This document shows, one piece after another, positions 42,071 through 50,963 of a stretch of DNA of 64,000 nucleotides. The stretch comes from Eubacterium sp. GTDB taxonomy: Bacteria > Bacillota > Clostridia > Lachnospirales > Lachnospiraceae. How positions within the stretch are numbered: the stretch's first letter is position 1; each line of letters opens with the position of its first letter. The translations under genes were made by a program, and so were the position numbers. Below the pieces are notes generated by a model. The model did not search any database. It worked only from the letters and a program-made list of their open reading frames with translations, and was not told where the DNA came from. The DNA lies in assembly GCA_017433295.1 (NCBI GenBank), contig JAFRHL010000017.1:1-64000 (forward strand), written 5' to 3'.

Positions 42071-43924
42071 TTATCCTTGTATCCTCTTAAATTTCTTCTC
42101 CATTTCATACTTTGTCATGGATATGATGGTGGGTCTGCCGTGGGGACACTGGTAAGGATTCTCCAGGGCCAGAAGCTGATCCAGCAGACTGTCCATCTCT
42201 TTATAACTTAAGGTCTGGTTTCCCTTGACCGCCGCCTTACAGGCCATGGCGGCCAGCCGGTCCGTGATGACTGACAGATCCGGCCCGGTGGTCCCCTCCT
42301 CTATATGATCCAGCAGTTCAACAAAAAGATCCTGCTGATCTAAATCATACAGATTGTCCGGAACCGCCCGGATGCACCAGGCATCCTCTCCGAACTCTTC
42401 CATCTGGTATCCCAGAGCCTCAAAGGCATCCCGGCACATGAGGTAACGGTTCTTCTCCTTCATATTAAAATGAAGCACCACAGGCGGCGCCACCAGCTGA
42501 GAGTGAATGGTCTTCTCCTCAAGAGATTTCCTCAGTTTTTCGTACATCACTTTCTCATGGGCGGCGTGCTGGTCCACGAAAAACAGCTTATCCTCAAACT
42601 CTACGATCCAGTAGGTCTTAAAAACCTGTCCGATAAGCCTGTGCCGGGGCCTCGCCGCTTCTGAGAGAAAAGGTATTTCAGAAAGACTCATCTGTTTTCC
42701 AGCCGGGGTCTTCTCTGCCGGTTCCGGATCCGCAGGCCGGACAGGCTCCCTTCTTTCGTCTGTGTGATACGTATCCGGCTGTTTTACCGTAGAAGCCTGA
42801 GGATATGTCTCCGGCTGCTTTACCATAGAGGCCTGAGTAATCTCTCTTCTCTTTTTTTCAAAGGGCTCCGGGGCTGAAACCGGGGACTTTGCGGTTTTTT
42901 TCCTCTCCCTGCCCAGGCTGACCGAAGAAATCAGCTCCTTTTTGATAAAGCTGTTCTTCACCGCGGTCATTACAGCCGAGTATAACTCCTCTCCGTTTTT
43001 AAAACGCATTTCCATCTTGGCCGGGTGAACATTTACATCAAAGAGACGGGAATCCATCTCGATCATGAGGACGGCAAAGGGAAACTTATGTACCATATTA
43101 TGCCCCTTATAACCGTCTTCCAGTCCCCGGGCAATGATCTGATTCTTTAAATACCTGCCATTGACAAAATAGTTTTCATAATTACGGTTGCCCCTCGATA
43201 TCACGGGTTTTCCCGCAAATCCGCTGACCCGGATACCGGCCTCCTCATGGTCCACGGGCAGAAGGTTCATGGCGATATCCCGTCCGAAAATGTGATAAAT
43301 AACGTCCTTTAGGCTGCCATTTCCCGCCGTGGAGATCTTATTTTTATTATCGGAGATAAATTTAAAGGAGATGTCCGGATGACTCAGGGCCAGCCGCTGC
43401 ACAAAGGCCTCCACATATCCTGCCTCTGTCATGGAAGACTTTAAAAATTTTCTTCTGGCCGGTGTATTGTAGAAAAGATTCCTCACCACAAAGGTGGTTC
43501 CTTCCGGACAGCCGATCTCCTCGCAGGAGATCTCCTCACTTCCTTCGATGATGTAACGTACGCCCGAAATACCTTCATCCGTTTTGGTAATGAGCTCCAC
43601 CTTGGCAACAGCACAGATGCTGGACAGGGCTTCTCCCCTGAAGCCCAGGGACCGGACCGTCGTAAGGTCCTCAGCTGAAGCGATCTTGCTGGTGGCATGG
43701 CGCAGGAAGGCCTTTCTGATCTGGTCCTTCTCTATGCCCGTGCCATTGTCAGTGATACGGATAAAATCAATGCCCCCGCCCTTTATTTCTATGGTGACCG
43801 CTGTGGAGCGGGCATCCACCGCATTTTCCACCAGCTCCTTGACGATGGAGGCCGGTCTTTCCACTACTTCACCGGCTGCGATCTGGTTGATGGTATTCTG
43901 ATCAAGAACATGTATTTCTGACAT
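42071..43924 (-). CDS. mutL: DNA mismatch repair endonuclease MutL
   Basis: MutL connects MutS mismatch recognition to strand incision. The 617-aa protein has the GHKL ATPase domain (ELVENAVDARST, DNGTGI, TSKI and GFRGEALSSI). A low-complexity linker follows, with a tandem repeat QAS(M/T)VKQP(E/D)TY encoded at about 42770-42838. The C-terminal endonuclease site is DQHAAHEKVMYE, plus CPHGRP at the end. This endonuclease type is expected where MutH is absent. The ATG at 43924 has GAGGAT upstream. It follows mutS by 4 nt. Confidence 0.96.
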   Translation of the reverse strand: MSEIHVLDQNTINQIAAGEVVERPASIVKELVENAVDARSTAVTIEIKGGGIDFIRITDNGTGIEKDQIRKAFLRHATSKIASAEDLTTVRSLGFRGEALSSICAVAKVELITKTDEGISGVRYIIEGSEEISCEEIGCPEGTTFVVRNLFYNTPARRKFLKSSMTEAGYVEAFVQRLALSHPDISFKFISDNKNKISTAGNGSLKDVIYHIFGRDIAMNLLPVDHEEAGIRVSGFAGKPVISRGNRNYENYFVNGRYLKNQIIARGLEDGYKGHNMVHKFPFAVLMIEMDSRLFDVNVHPAKMEMRFKNGEELYSAVMTAVKNSFIKKELISSVSLGRERKKTAKSPVSAPEPFEKKRREITQASMVKQPETYPQASTVKQPDTYHTDERREPVRPADPEPAEKTPAGKQMSLSEIPFLSEAARPRHRLIGQVFKTYWIVEFEDKLFFVDQHAAHEKVMYEKLRKSLEEKTIHSQLVAPPVVLHFNMKEKNRYLMCRDAFEALGYQMEEFGEDAWCIRAVPDNLYDLDQQDLFVELLDHIEEGTTGPDLSVITDRLAAMACKAAVKGNQTLSYKEMDSLLDQLLALENPYQCPHGRPTIISMTKYEMEKKFKRIQG

Positions 43925-43928
43925 TTGT

Positions 43929-46571
43929 TTATCCTCTGCATTTTGACTGGAGATCATACAAAAGGTTCAGGGCCATGATGGGGGTCATATTTGAAAGGTC
44001 TGCCTTCTTGATCTCCTCCTCCACAGGACTGTCTTTGATCTCCACGGGCATGATCCCCATGGATTCAAAAAGGGAAAGCTGTACCGGCTCCTCCTCGGAT
44101 TCCTTCCGGCCGATCTGCTTTGCCTTCAGGGCGATATCAGACTGCTCCAGCTGGCCGGCGATCTCCTCTGCCCGCCGGATCACCTCTTCCGGGACCCCTG
44201 CCAGTCTGGCCACTGCGATACCGTAGCTTTTATCTGCGCTTCCTTTTATGATCTTTCTTAAAAAGACAATATTGTCTCCCTTTTCCTGTACCGCAATACA
44301 ATAATTATTCACCCCGGGGAGCCTGCCCTCCAGTTCCGTCAGCTCATGATAATGTGTCGCAAAAAGGGTCTTTGCCCCGGCAAGGCTGTGATTGGTGATG
44401 TATTCCACCACAGCCCAGGCAATGGAAAGCCCGTCGAAGGTGCTGGTCCCCCGGCCGATCTCATCCAGGATCAGCAGGCTGTCCCGGCTGGCATGCCGGA
44501 GGATGTTGGCTACCTCACTCATTTCCACCATAAAGGTACTCTGGCCCGATGCCAGGTCATCTGAAGCGCCGACCCTGGTAAAGATCCTGTCCACCAGGCC
44601 TATGCTGGCAGATCTGGCAGGAACAAAGGACCCGATCTGGGCCATCAGCGTAATCAGGGCAGTCTGTCTCATGTAGGTTGATTTTCCGGCCATATTGGGT
44701 CCGGTGATAATGCTGATCCGGTTCTTTTTATGATCAAGATAGGTATCATTTGCCACAAAAAGGTCGTCCTTCATCATTTTCTCCACCACCGGATGCCTGC
44801 CATCCTTGATATCAATGATACCCCTCTGGTTAATGGAGGGACGCACATAGGAATTCTGTTCCGCCACCAGGGCCAGGGAGGCAAAGGCATCGGTCCAGGC
44901 AATCACTTTTGCCGTTTTCTGGATCCTCTCAATCTGCCCGGCCAGCTTCTCCCTGATGGCCACATAGAGCTCATATTCCAGAGAGCACAATTTATCCTGG
45001 GCCCCTGAAATGGTGTTGGCCAGCTCCGAGAGTTCTTCTGTGACATACCTTTCCGCATTGGCCAGGGTCTGCCGGCGGATAAAGTAATCCGGCACCAGGT
45101 CCTGATAGGAGTTGGTCACCTCCAGAAAATAGCCGAAAACCTTGTTGTATTTGATCCGGAGATTCTTGATCCCGGTTTTTTCTCTCTCTTTTTCCTCCAG
45201 CTGTGCCAGCCAGGTCTTACCGTTGGTCCCGGCCTCCTTCAGGCGGTCGATCTCCTGGTTATAACCTTTTTTGAAAATACCGCCTTCTTTAATGGGTATG
45301 GGCGGATCTTCATCGATGGACTCTTCCAGCAGCACATAAAGATCCTCCAGGGTATCCAGGTCCTCGGCCATCCTGGAAAGGAGACCTTTGGAAAACTGGG
45401 CCAGGATGTCCTTGATATAGGGAAGATACTGAATGGATGTCTTAAAGGAGATCAGGTCTCTGGGATTGGCGGACCGGTAGCTTATCTTCATGGTCAGCCG
45501 CTCCAGATCATAAATGGAATTCATATACTCCCGGAGTTCTTCCCGGGCCATGACATTATTTTTCAGCATGTCAACGGCATCCAGCCGGTCATTGATCTCT
45601 TTCTTCTTTATCAGAGGCTGCTCCACCATCTTTCGCAGCATCCTGGCACCCATGGCCGTCCTGGTCTTATCCAGCACCCAGAGCAGGCTGCCTCTTTTAC
45701 TTTTTTCCCTGAGGGTCTCGCAAAGCTCCAGGTTTCTCCTGGTGGAGCTGTCAAGAACCATATAATTCTGCGTGGAATAGGGAACCAGCTCCATCAGATG
45801 GGACAGGGATGTTTTCTGGGTCTCATGCAGGTACTGGAGCAGGGCTCCGCTGGCAATAACGGCAAAGGGAAGGTCTGCAAGTCCGATCCCCTTTAAGCTG
45901 ATCAGGCCATACTGGTCTCTGATCATCTCCTCACAATGCCCGGATTCAAAATAATAGCTTTCCACCGGACTTATGGCCGCTCCGATCTTTTCTTTTATAT
46001 ATGTAAAATCCATACCGCAGATACAAAAGGCATCATTGCAGATGATCTCCGACGGCTGGAATTTATTCATCTCATCAAAGAGCGCATCCTGGTACTGTAT
46101 CTGGGTGGTGCGGAACTCTCCGGTGGAGAGGTCGCATACGGCAATACCGAACAGTTCATTTTCACAGAAAATGCTCATGATGTAATTGTTCTTTGATTCA
46201 TCCAGACTCTGGGTCAAAGTATTGGTCCCCGGAGTCACAATGCGGATCACATCCCGCTTAACCAGGCCCCGGGCCTCTTTGGGATCCTCCACCTGCTCAC
46301 AGATGGCGATCCGGTATCCTTTCTCCACCAGCTTATTGATATAGGGCTCGCAGGAGTGGAAGGGTACGCCGCACATGGGGGCTCTTTCTTCCTGGCCGCA
46401 GTTCTTTCCCGTCAATGTGATCTCCAGCTCCCTGGAGGCCGTGATGGCATCTTCATAGAACATCTCATAGAAGTCACCCAGTCGGTAGAAAAGAATACAG
46501 TCTTTATATTTGTTTTTTATCTCAAAGTACTGTTCCATCATAGGAGTCAGCTTCGAAGCTTTAGATGCCAT
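43929..46571 (-). CDS. mutS: DNA mismatch repair protein MutS
   Basis: MutS finds mismatches and small loops in new DNA. The 880-aa protein has the mismatch-reading Phe-x-Glu in RLGDFYEMFYEDA, the lever and clamp regions, Walker A GPNMAGKSTYMRQ, LILDEIGRGTSTFDGLSIAW and ATHYHELTELE. A proline- and acid-rich tail ends the protein. The start is the ATG at 46571 or a GTG two codons earlier. Either overlaps the end of miaB, so the genes are coupled. Confidence 0.97.
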   Translation of the reverse strand: MASKASKLTPMMEQYFEIKNKYKDCILFYRLGDFYEMFYEDAITASRELEITLTGKNCGQEERAPMCGVPFHSCEPYINKLVEKGYRIAICEQVEDPKEARGLVKRDVIRIVTPGTNTLTQSLDESKNNYIMSIFCENELFGIAVCDLSTGEFRTTQIQYQDALFDEMNKFQPSEIICNDAFCICGMDFTYIKEKIGAAISPVESYYFESGHCEEMIRDQYGLISLKGIGLADLPFAVIASGALLQYLHETQKTSLSHLMELVPYSTQNYMVLDSSTRRNLELCETLREKSKRGSLLWVLDKTRTAMGARMLRKMVEQPLIKKKEINDRLDAVDMLKNNVMAREELREYMNSIYDLERLTMKISYRSANPRDLISFKTSIQYLPYIKDILAQFSKGLLSRMAEDLDTLEDLYVLLEESIDEDPPIPIKEGGIFKKGYNQEIDRLKEAGTNGKTWLAQLEEKEREKTGIKNLRIKYNKVFGYFLEVTNSYQDLVPDYFIRRQTLANAERYVTEELSELANTISGAQDKLCSLEYELYVAIREKLAGQIERIQKTAKVIAWTDAFASLALVAEQNSYVRPSINQRGIIDIKDGRHPVVEKMMKDDLFVANDTYLDHKKNRISIITGPNMAGKSTYMRQTALITLMAQIGSFVPARSASIGLVDRIFTRVGASDDLASGQSTFMVEMSEVANILRHASRDSLLILDEIGRGTSTFDGLSIAWAVVEYITNHSLAGAKTLFATHYHELTELEGRLPGVNNYCIAVQEKGDNIVFLRKIIKGSADKSYGIAVARLAGVPEEVIRRAEEIAGQLEQSDIALKAKQIGRKESEEEPVQLSLFESMGIMPVEIKDSPVEEEIKKADLSNMTPIMALNLLYDLQSKCRG

Positions 46572-48006
46572 CTTCACTTAACCTTCCTATATAGTAAAAG
46601 CCTCTGGCTTCCTCGAGGATGACAGGTACGATCTTCCCGATCACCGACCTGTCAGCCGTAAAGTGTACGACATTATTATTGGACAATCTTCCGGTGATCA
46701 TGGAGGGGTCTTTCTCGTCAATACTTTCAGCCAGCACCAGACCGGTAGTGCCTTCCAACGCCGCGTTCTTTTGTCTGGCAGTTTCCCCCACCACCTCAAG
46801 CAGCCTGTCAAAACGGTCATGAACGATATCCTCCGGCACCTGATCCTCCATCCTGGCGGCCGGCGTCCCTGACCTCTTAGAATATATAAATGTAAAGGCA
46901 CTGTCATACCCGGCTTTTCTCACCACATCCATGGTTTCCTGAAAATCTTCCTCAGTCTCTCCCGGGAAACCGACAATGATATCTGTCGTGATGGACAGGT
47001 CGGGCATCGCACTGCGGAGCTTGTCCACCAGCTCCAGATACTGTTCCTTTGTATAGTGCCGGTTCATCCGCTTTAAAAGCCTGCTGCTGCCGGACTGAAC
47101 CGGCAGATGAATATGCCGGCAGATCTTTTCGGACCGGGCCATGACCCCGATCAGTTCATCCGAAAGATCCTTGGGATGGGAGGTCATAAACCGGATCCTC
47201 TCTATGCCTTCCACCTGCTCCACCATAGTAAGAAGCCTGGCAAAGCTTACCGGCCGTTCAAGGGTCTTACCGTAGGAATTGACATTCTGCCCCAGGAGCA
47301 TGACCTCCACCACGCCCTCTGCTGCCAGCTTCTCCACCTCTGCCACGATATCCTCCGGCTTCCGGCTGCGCTCCCGCCCTCTGACATAGGGCACGATACA
47401 GTAGCTGCAGAAGTTATTACAGCCGAACATAATATTGACCCCGGCCTTGAAGCTGAACTTGCGGTCGCTGGGCAGATCTTCAATAATCAGATCTGTCTTG
47501 TCCCAGATATCGAAAACCCGCTGTTTCCGGCTTAAACACTCATACAAAAGTTCTGCCAGCTTGAATATATTATGGGTCCCGAAAACGATGTCCACGAAAG
47601 TAAAACTCTTTTTTACCCTCTCTGCCTCTTCTTCCTCCTGCATCATGCAGCCGCACATGGCAATGATCATGTCCTTGTTTTTCTTCTTATAGGTCTTTAA
47701 AGTACCCAGGCGGCCATAAACCCGGATATTGGCATTTTCCCTGACTGTGCAGGTGTTATAATAGACAAAATCCGCCTGTTCTGTATCCGTATGCACATAA
47801 CCGATCTCCTCCAGAATGCCGTTGAGCTTTTCTGAATCCTTGAAATTCATCTGGCATCCGAAGGTCTGGTCATTAAAGGTAAGCTTTCTTCCCAGTTCCT
47901 GCTCTTTTATCCGGAGCAGTTCCCTGCATCTGTCCATAAAAAAACGCTGCCGGTCCGGCTCCCGCTCCGGTGCCTGACTGACAATCCTGTCTTTCGCTGC
48001 TTCCAT
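46561..48006 (-). CDS. miaB: tRNA-2-methylthio-N6-dimethylallyladenosine synthase
   Basis: MiaB adds the methylthio group to i6A37 of tRNA by radical SAM chemistry. The 481-aa protein has an N-terminal cluster domain with cysteines in TFGCQMN, NTCTVRENA and AMCGCMMQ. The radical SAM motif is in CNNFCSYCIVPYVRGRERSR, and a C-terminal TRAM domain follows. The start at 48006 has GAGGAG 6 nt upstream, better than the longer frame to 48027. About 45 residues precede the first domain. It heads the cluster with mutS, mutL and miaA. Confidence 0.96.
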   Translation of the reverse strand: MEAAKDRIVSQAPEREPDRQRFFMDRCRELLRIKEQELGRKLTFNDQTFGCQMNFKDSEKLNGILEEIGYVHTDTEQADFVYYNTCTVRENANIRVYGRLGTLKTYKKKNKDMIIAMCGCMMQEEEEAERVKKSFTFVDIVFGTHNIFKLAELLYECLSRKQRVFDIWDKTDLIIEDLPSDRKFSFKAGVNIMFGCNNFCSYCIVPYVRGRERSRKPEDIVAEVEKLAAEGVVEVMLLGQNVNSYGKTLERPVSFARLLTMVEQVEGIERIRFMTSHPKDLSDELIGVMARSEKICRHIHLPVQSGSSRLLKRMNRHYTKEQYLELVDKLRSAMPDLSITTDIIVGFPGETEEDFQETMDVVRKAGYDSAFTFIYSKRSGTPAARMEDQVPEDIVHDRFDRLLEVVGETARQKNAALEGTTGLVLAESIDEKDPSMITGRLSNNNVVHFTADRSVIGKIVPVILEEARGFYYIGRLSEDGI

Positions 48007-48104
48007 ATTGTACTCCTCATCTGACAAAGCAGTTTTTTCAAAAACTTATTATAGGCTAACTTCTCTGTTTTTTCAATAATTACTATTTTAGTCCCTGTCT
48101 TAAT

Positions 48105-48220
48105 GATCCCTTCGGCTGAGATTCCACGTGATTCCTTCGGCTGAGGATCAACCGAAATCGCCTCGGCGATTTCACGCGAGCCGGGCGGCAGCTTTAGCCT
48201 TGCGCAACTCTGAGATTGAT
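48105..48220. repeat. GC-rich repeat-like patch
   Basis: CCTTCGGCTGAG occurs twice (48109-48120 and 48134-48145). GAAATCGC/GCGATTTC forms an 8-bp stem (48154-48161 and 48166-48173) with a CTCG loop. TCTGAGATTGAT at 48209-48220 is the reverse complement of part of the inverted repeat at 14759-14770. The base composition differs from the AT-rich flanks. This looks like a degenerate dispersed element, but no family is assigned. Confidence 0.4.
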
Positions 48221-48509
48221 GTATAAGCCTCCGGAAATAATCTGATATATACTGAATTTGCTGTATACTCGCAAATAATACTCTAAACATAAAAAATAAG
48301 AGCATTTATACACTTGATATGCCCTCTTTGAAACACTAATTTTTGATAATTCAACCTGCTGATACGAATTAATAGCAACTTTCGTCTCTTTCTGTAACTT
48401 TAAAAACTAACTTACATCAACCATTTCATTACAAAAATGTTTAATTTGATTTTTCTTAAAAATGCAGCCTCTTTTGTGCCTTATATGTAATAATGTCCTG
48501 ATTGTTATA

Positions 48510-48547
48510 ATGATAGGAACTGCTCATGCAGTTCCTATCATTTTTTT
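48510..48547 (+). terminator. strong + strand terminator without an upstream gene
   Basis: ATGATAGGAACTGC (48510-48523) pairs perfectly with GCAGTTCCTATCAT (48528-48541), a 14-bp stem with a TCAT loop, followed by seven T on the + strand. On the - strand the stem is followed by TATAACAATC, so it works in one direction. Every gene for 30 kb to the left is on the - strand, so it implies a + strand transcript such as a small RNA. A possible promoter is TTGATA (48314-48319) with TAATTT (48337-48342). Confidence 0.75.
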
Positions 48548-48647
48548 AACAGCCTGTGGACCAGTCTTAATATAATGTGCTGCCAAAACAGTCAGCTGTT
48601 TACTCCTCACCAGCTTATGCCTGACGGGCTCAACCATCAGGAGATGC

Positions 48648-49130
48648 TTACGCCTCAGGAGATGTCTCTGCTTCAGGAGCCGCTTCTGCCTCATTTACTT
48701 CTTCCACGATATCTTCCACTGCCTCTTCTACAGTCTCCTTCACCTCTTCTACAGTCTCCTTCACCTCAGCTGCACTCTCTTCAAAAAGGTCTTCCCATTT
48801 ATCATCGTCAGCTTCAAGAATATCTTCAGCAACCGGTTCCTCTTCAGTCTCAGGTTTCTCCTTAAGAGCTACCAGCTGGTTTCTCTTCTCTTCCATGTCA
48901 ACCTTTGCTGCTGCGATTCCGTCCACAAACTCTTTATACACTTCCTCATAATCATCTGCATGCAGACGTAAATAGGTCTGCCCGATCTCATAAGTCAGTC
49001 TGCGGATCTCCTTCTTATCCCTTCTGATCTGATCTCTCAGCCGAATCATCTCTGCAGTCCTTTTCGCGATATCCGCCGTGATCTGACCTGCTGTTTCGAT
49101 ATTCTCCCTGATAGTCTCTAAAATAGCCAT
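48648..49130 (-). CDS. coiled-coil protein with acidic repeat tail
   Basis: The 160-aa protein has a predicted long helix at residues 1-90 with many basic and acidic residues (RLRDQIRRDKKEIRRLTYEI). Its acidic tail contains the tandem repeat VKETVEE twice, then EAVEDIVEEV. There is no signal peptide or membrane segment. A strong AAGGAGGG precedes the ATG. I recognise no function. It might be a scaffold or filament-associated protein. The repeat is visible in the DNA as two copies of CTACAGTCTCCTTCACCTC. Confidence 0.75.
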   Translation of the reverse strand: MAILETIRENIETAGQITADIAKRTAEMIRLRDQIRRDKKEIRRLTYEIGQTYLRLHADDYEEVYKEFVDGIAAAKVDMEEKRNQLVALKEKPETEEEPVAEDILEADDDKWEDLFEESAAEVKETVEEVKETVEEAVEDIVEEVNEAEAAPEAETSPEA

Positions 49131-49299
49131 GGTATTACCCTCCTTATTTTGCGTTTATTTGATAGTAATAATAACATCATTCAGTAAAAAATCATAGAGG
49201 AAAATGATTTTATTCGTTACATTTCGTGTTAATTAATGCTCTGTCCTTCCCGGCATATTCTACTTACAATGGGAATTATGAGATTTCTGCGTCAGATAA

Positions 49300-49329
49300 T
49301 AAAAAAAGAACCATATAAATCTATGGTTC
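49300..49329 (-). terminator. terminator of tRNA-Glu
   Basis: GAACCATA (49308-49315) pairs with TATGGTTC (49322-49329), followed on the - strand by a run of seven T. It begins 9 nt after the tRNA end. Confidence 0.85.
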
Positions 49330-49338
49330 CTGAACAAA

Positions 49339-49410
49339 TAGTCCGTAGGGGAATCGAACCCCTGTTTCCGCCGTGAGAGGGCGGCGTCTTAACCGCTTGA
49401 CCAACGGACC
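49339..49410 (-). tRNA. tRNA-Glu (anticodon CUC)
   Basis: The - strand gives a full cloverleaf of 72 nt. The acceptor stem GGTCCGT pairs with ACGGACT (one G-U at the base), the D arm is TTGGTCAAGCGGTTAAG, the anticodon stem is CCGCC/GGCGG with loop CTCTCAC, and the T arm is AGGGG-TTCGATT-CCCCT. The anticodon is CUC, reading GAG. CCA is not encoded. It stands alone with its own promoter and terminator. The more common tRNA-Glu(UUC) must be elsewhere. Confidence 0.95.
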
Positions 49411-49471
49411 TTATGTCATTCTCAGGAAAAACTGGAAAGGTCTCACTTCCTCTGTTCTCCTGACGAAGGAT

Positions 49472-49501
49472 AGTATATCACTCCTGGTACAGGAAAGTCA
49501 A
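49472..49501 (-). promoter_or_regulatory. promoter of tRNA-Glu
   Basis: On the - strand TTGACT (49496-49501) and TATACT (49472-49477) are 18 nt apart, placing the start about 55 nt before the mature tRNA. Confidence 0.65.
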
Positions 49502-49577
49502 GCACTTTTTTAATGAATTCAAATGAATTAAAACTGCCTGACTTGCCTGCGCCATTCCTCTTCATCCGGCCCCTCCA

Positions 49578-49597
49578 GGAATCGGGGAGCCGATTCC
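49578..49597 (-). other. hairpin after the cytidylate kinase-like gene
   Basis: GGAATCGG (49578-49585) pairs perfectly with CCGATTCC (49590-49597) with a 4-nt loop, 19 nt beyond the stop of the gene. No T-run follows, so it is at best a factor-dependent end or a 3' stabiliser of the liv transcript. Confidence 0.4.
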
Positions 49598-49616
49598 GAT
49601 AATAATGCCTGATCTA

Positions 49617-50234
49617 TTATTCATCGGAATCCATAATATTGATATACTCTTTTATCACTCTGGTACACTGCTTAAGAGAGAGCTTGCTGGTGTTAAGACA
49701 AATATCATACTGGCTGGCATCGAGCCAGTTATTTCCGGTATAATATCTGTTATAAGCGTCCCGGTCTTTATTGACCCGGTCGATCCGGCGAAGAGCCTCC
49801 TCCTCACCAATCTGTTCATAATACATGGCATTTTTCACAAGGGTATCATGATCAGCATAAATGACTACCCGGACTACATCGTTGCGGTCCTTTAAGATAT
49901 GGTGGGCACAGCGTCCCAGGATCACGGAGCTTTCATCCTTTTCGGCGATATCCAGGATGACACTCCGGGTCATTTTGAATAGATTGTCCTTTGACAGATA
50001 GTCCCTGCTGGAAGGGGAAGAAACCTCCGAATCAGAGTACCGTTTAAACCTTCCGGTCTCCGGCTTCTCGTCTACTTCCTTGAGGAGGGAGACATTCACT
50101 CCGTGTTTTAAGGAAGCCATGTTGATCAGCTCTTTATCATAATAGTGGATTCCCAGCTCCGCCGCTATAGCCATGGCTACCTGTCTGCCGCCGGAACCAT
50201 AGGTCCTGCTGATGGTAATTATCTTCTTATTCAT
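49617..50234 (-). CDS. cytidylate kinase-like protein
   Basis: The 205-aa protein belongs to the cytidylate kinase-like P-loop family. IITISRTYGSGGRQVAMAIA is a variant P-loop with Gly-Ser-Gly-Gly, then YDKELI, and SSVILGRCAHHIL and VVRVVIYADHD match the nucleoside monophosphate kinase fold. True CMP kinases have GPAGSGKST instead, so substrate and activity are uncertain. It starts 15 nt after livF, with GGAGG 7 nt before the ATG at 50234, and is probably the last gene of the liv operon. Confidence 0.82.
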   Translation of the reverse strand: MNKKIITISRTYGSGGRQVAMAIAAELGIHYYDKELINMASLKHGVNVSLLKEVDEKPETGRFKRYSDSEVSSPSSRDYLSKDNLFKMTRSVILDIAEKDESSVILGRCAHHILKDRNDVVRVVIYADHDTLVKNAMYYEQIGEEEALRRIDRVNKDRDAYNRYYTGNNWLDASQYDICLNTSKLSLKQCTRVIKEYINIMDSDE

Positions 50235-50249
50235 ATTCATTCCTCCGGA

Positions 50250-50963
50250 CTATTCTCCCAGATATGCCTTTCTCACACTGTCGTCATTGAGAAGCTTCTT
50301 CGCATCCCCTGAAAGGGTGATCTTGCCGGTCTCCAGGACGTAGGCCCGGTTGGCAACAGACAATGCCATGCGGGCATTCTGCTCTACCAGAAGGATAGTT
50401 GTCCCGGCAGCATGGAGATTGCGAATGATATCAAAGATCTGCTCTACCAGAATAGGAGCCAGACCCATGGACGGCTCATCCAGCATCATCAGCTTGGGCT
50501 GGCTCATCAGGGCTCTCCCCATGGCAAGCATCTGCTGTTCCCCACCCGAAAGGGTTCCGGCAATCTGTTTATACCGCTCCTTCAAACGCGGAAACAGTTC
50601 ATATACTTTATCCAGGCTGTCGCTTACTGTGTTGCTCCTGGCTGTGTAGGCGCCCATCTCAAGGTTCTCCTGCACTGTCATCTGAAGAAAGACCCGCCGG
50701 CCCTCCGGCACCTGGGAAAGACCCATCTTAACCAGCTTATGGGCAGGGATCCTGGAAATATCCTTTCCTTCAAACTCGATGGATCCTGTTTTTGATCTTA
50801 AAAGGCCTGAGACCGTATTCAGAGATGTGGACTTGCCGGCACCGTTGGCGCCGATCAGGGTCACGATCTCACCTTCATTTACTTCAAAGGAGATGCCCTT
50901 TATAGCATGGATGGCACCGTAATATACATTTATATCATTTACACGAAGTAGTTTATTGCCCAT
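50250..50963 (-). CDS. livF: branched-chain amino acid ABC transporter ATPase LivF
   Basis: LivF is one of two ATPases that power uptake of leucine, isoleucine and valine or related amino acids. The 237-aa protein has Walker A GANGAGKST (38-46), signature LSGGEQQ (138-144), Walker B LMMLDEP (158-164) and the LivF-typical PEGRRVFLQMTVQENL. Its start and the livG stop share one base (TAATG). Confidence 0.95.
   Translation of the reverse strand: MGNKLLRVNDINVYYGAIHAIKGISFEVNEGEIVTLIGANGAGKSTSLNTVSGLLRSKTGSIEFEGKDISRIPAHKLVKMGLSQVPEGRRVFLQMTVQENLEMGAYTARSNTVSDSLDKVYELFPRLKERYKQIAGTLSGGEQQMLAMGRALMSQPKLMMLDEPSMGLAPILVEQIFDIIRNLHAAGTTILLVEQNARMALSVANRAYVLETGKITLSGDAKKLLNDDSVRKAYLGE

Larger units (their letters stand above)
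48007..48647. other. 641-bp intergenic region
   Basis: No convincing gene lies here. The part next to miaB (to about 48100) is AT-rich and should hold the miaB promoter, though I cannot pick one. A GC-rich patch with short repeats follows (48105-48220), then AT-rich DNA, then a strong + strand terminator (48510-48547) that belongs to no annotated gene. The remaining bases to 48647 lie downstream of the coiled-coil gene. Confidence 0.7.

Noticed and set aside
47907..48305. 132-aa frame on the - strand running from the intergenic patch into miaB
   Set aside because: It overlaps the real miaB start in another frame, crosses the GC-rich repeat patch and lacks a ribosome binding site.
48725..48770. 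Short direct repeats as a possible CRISPR array
   Set aside because: Two adjacent copies within the coding repeat KETVEEV, without spacers or cas genes.
48575..48865. Proline/leucine-rich + strand frame opposite the coiled-coil gene
   Set aside because: An artefact of the acidic repeat on the other strand.
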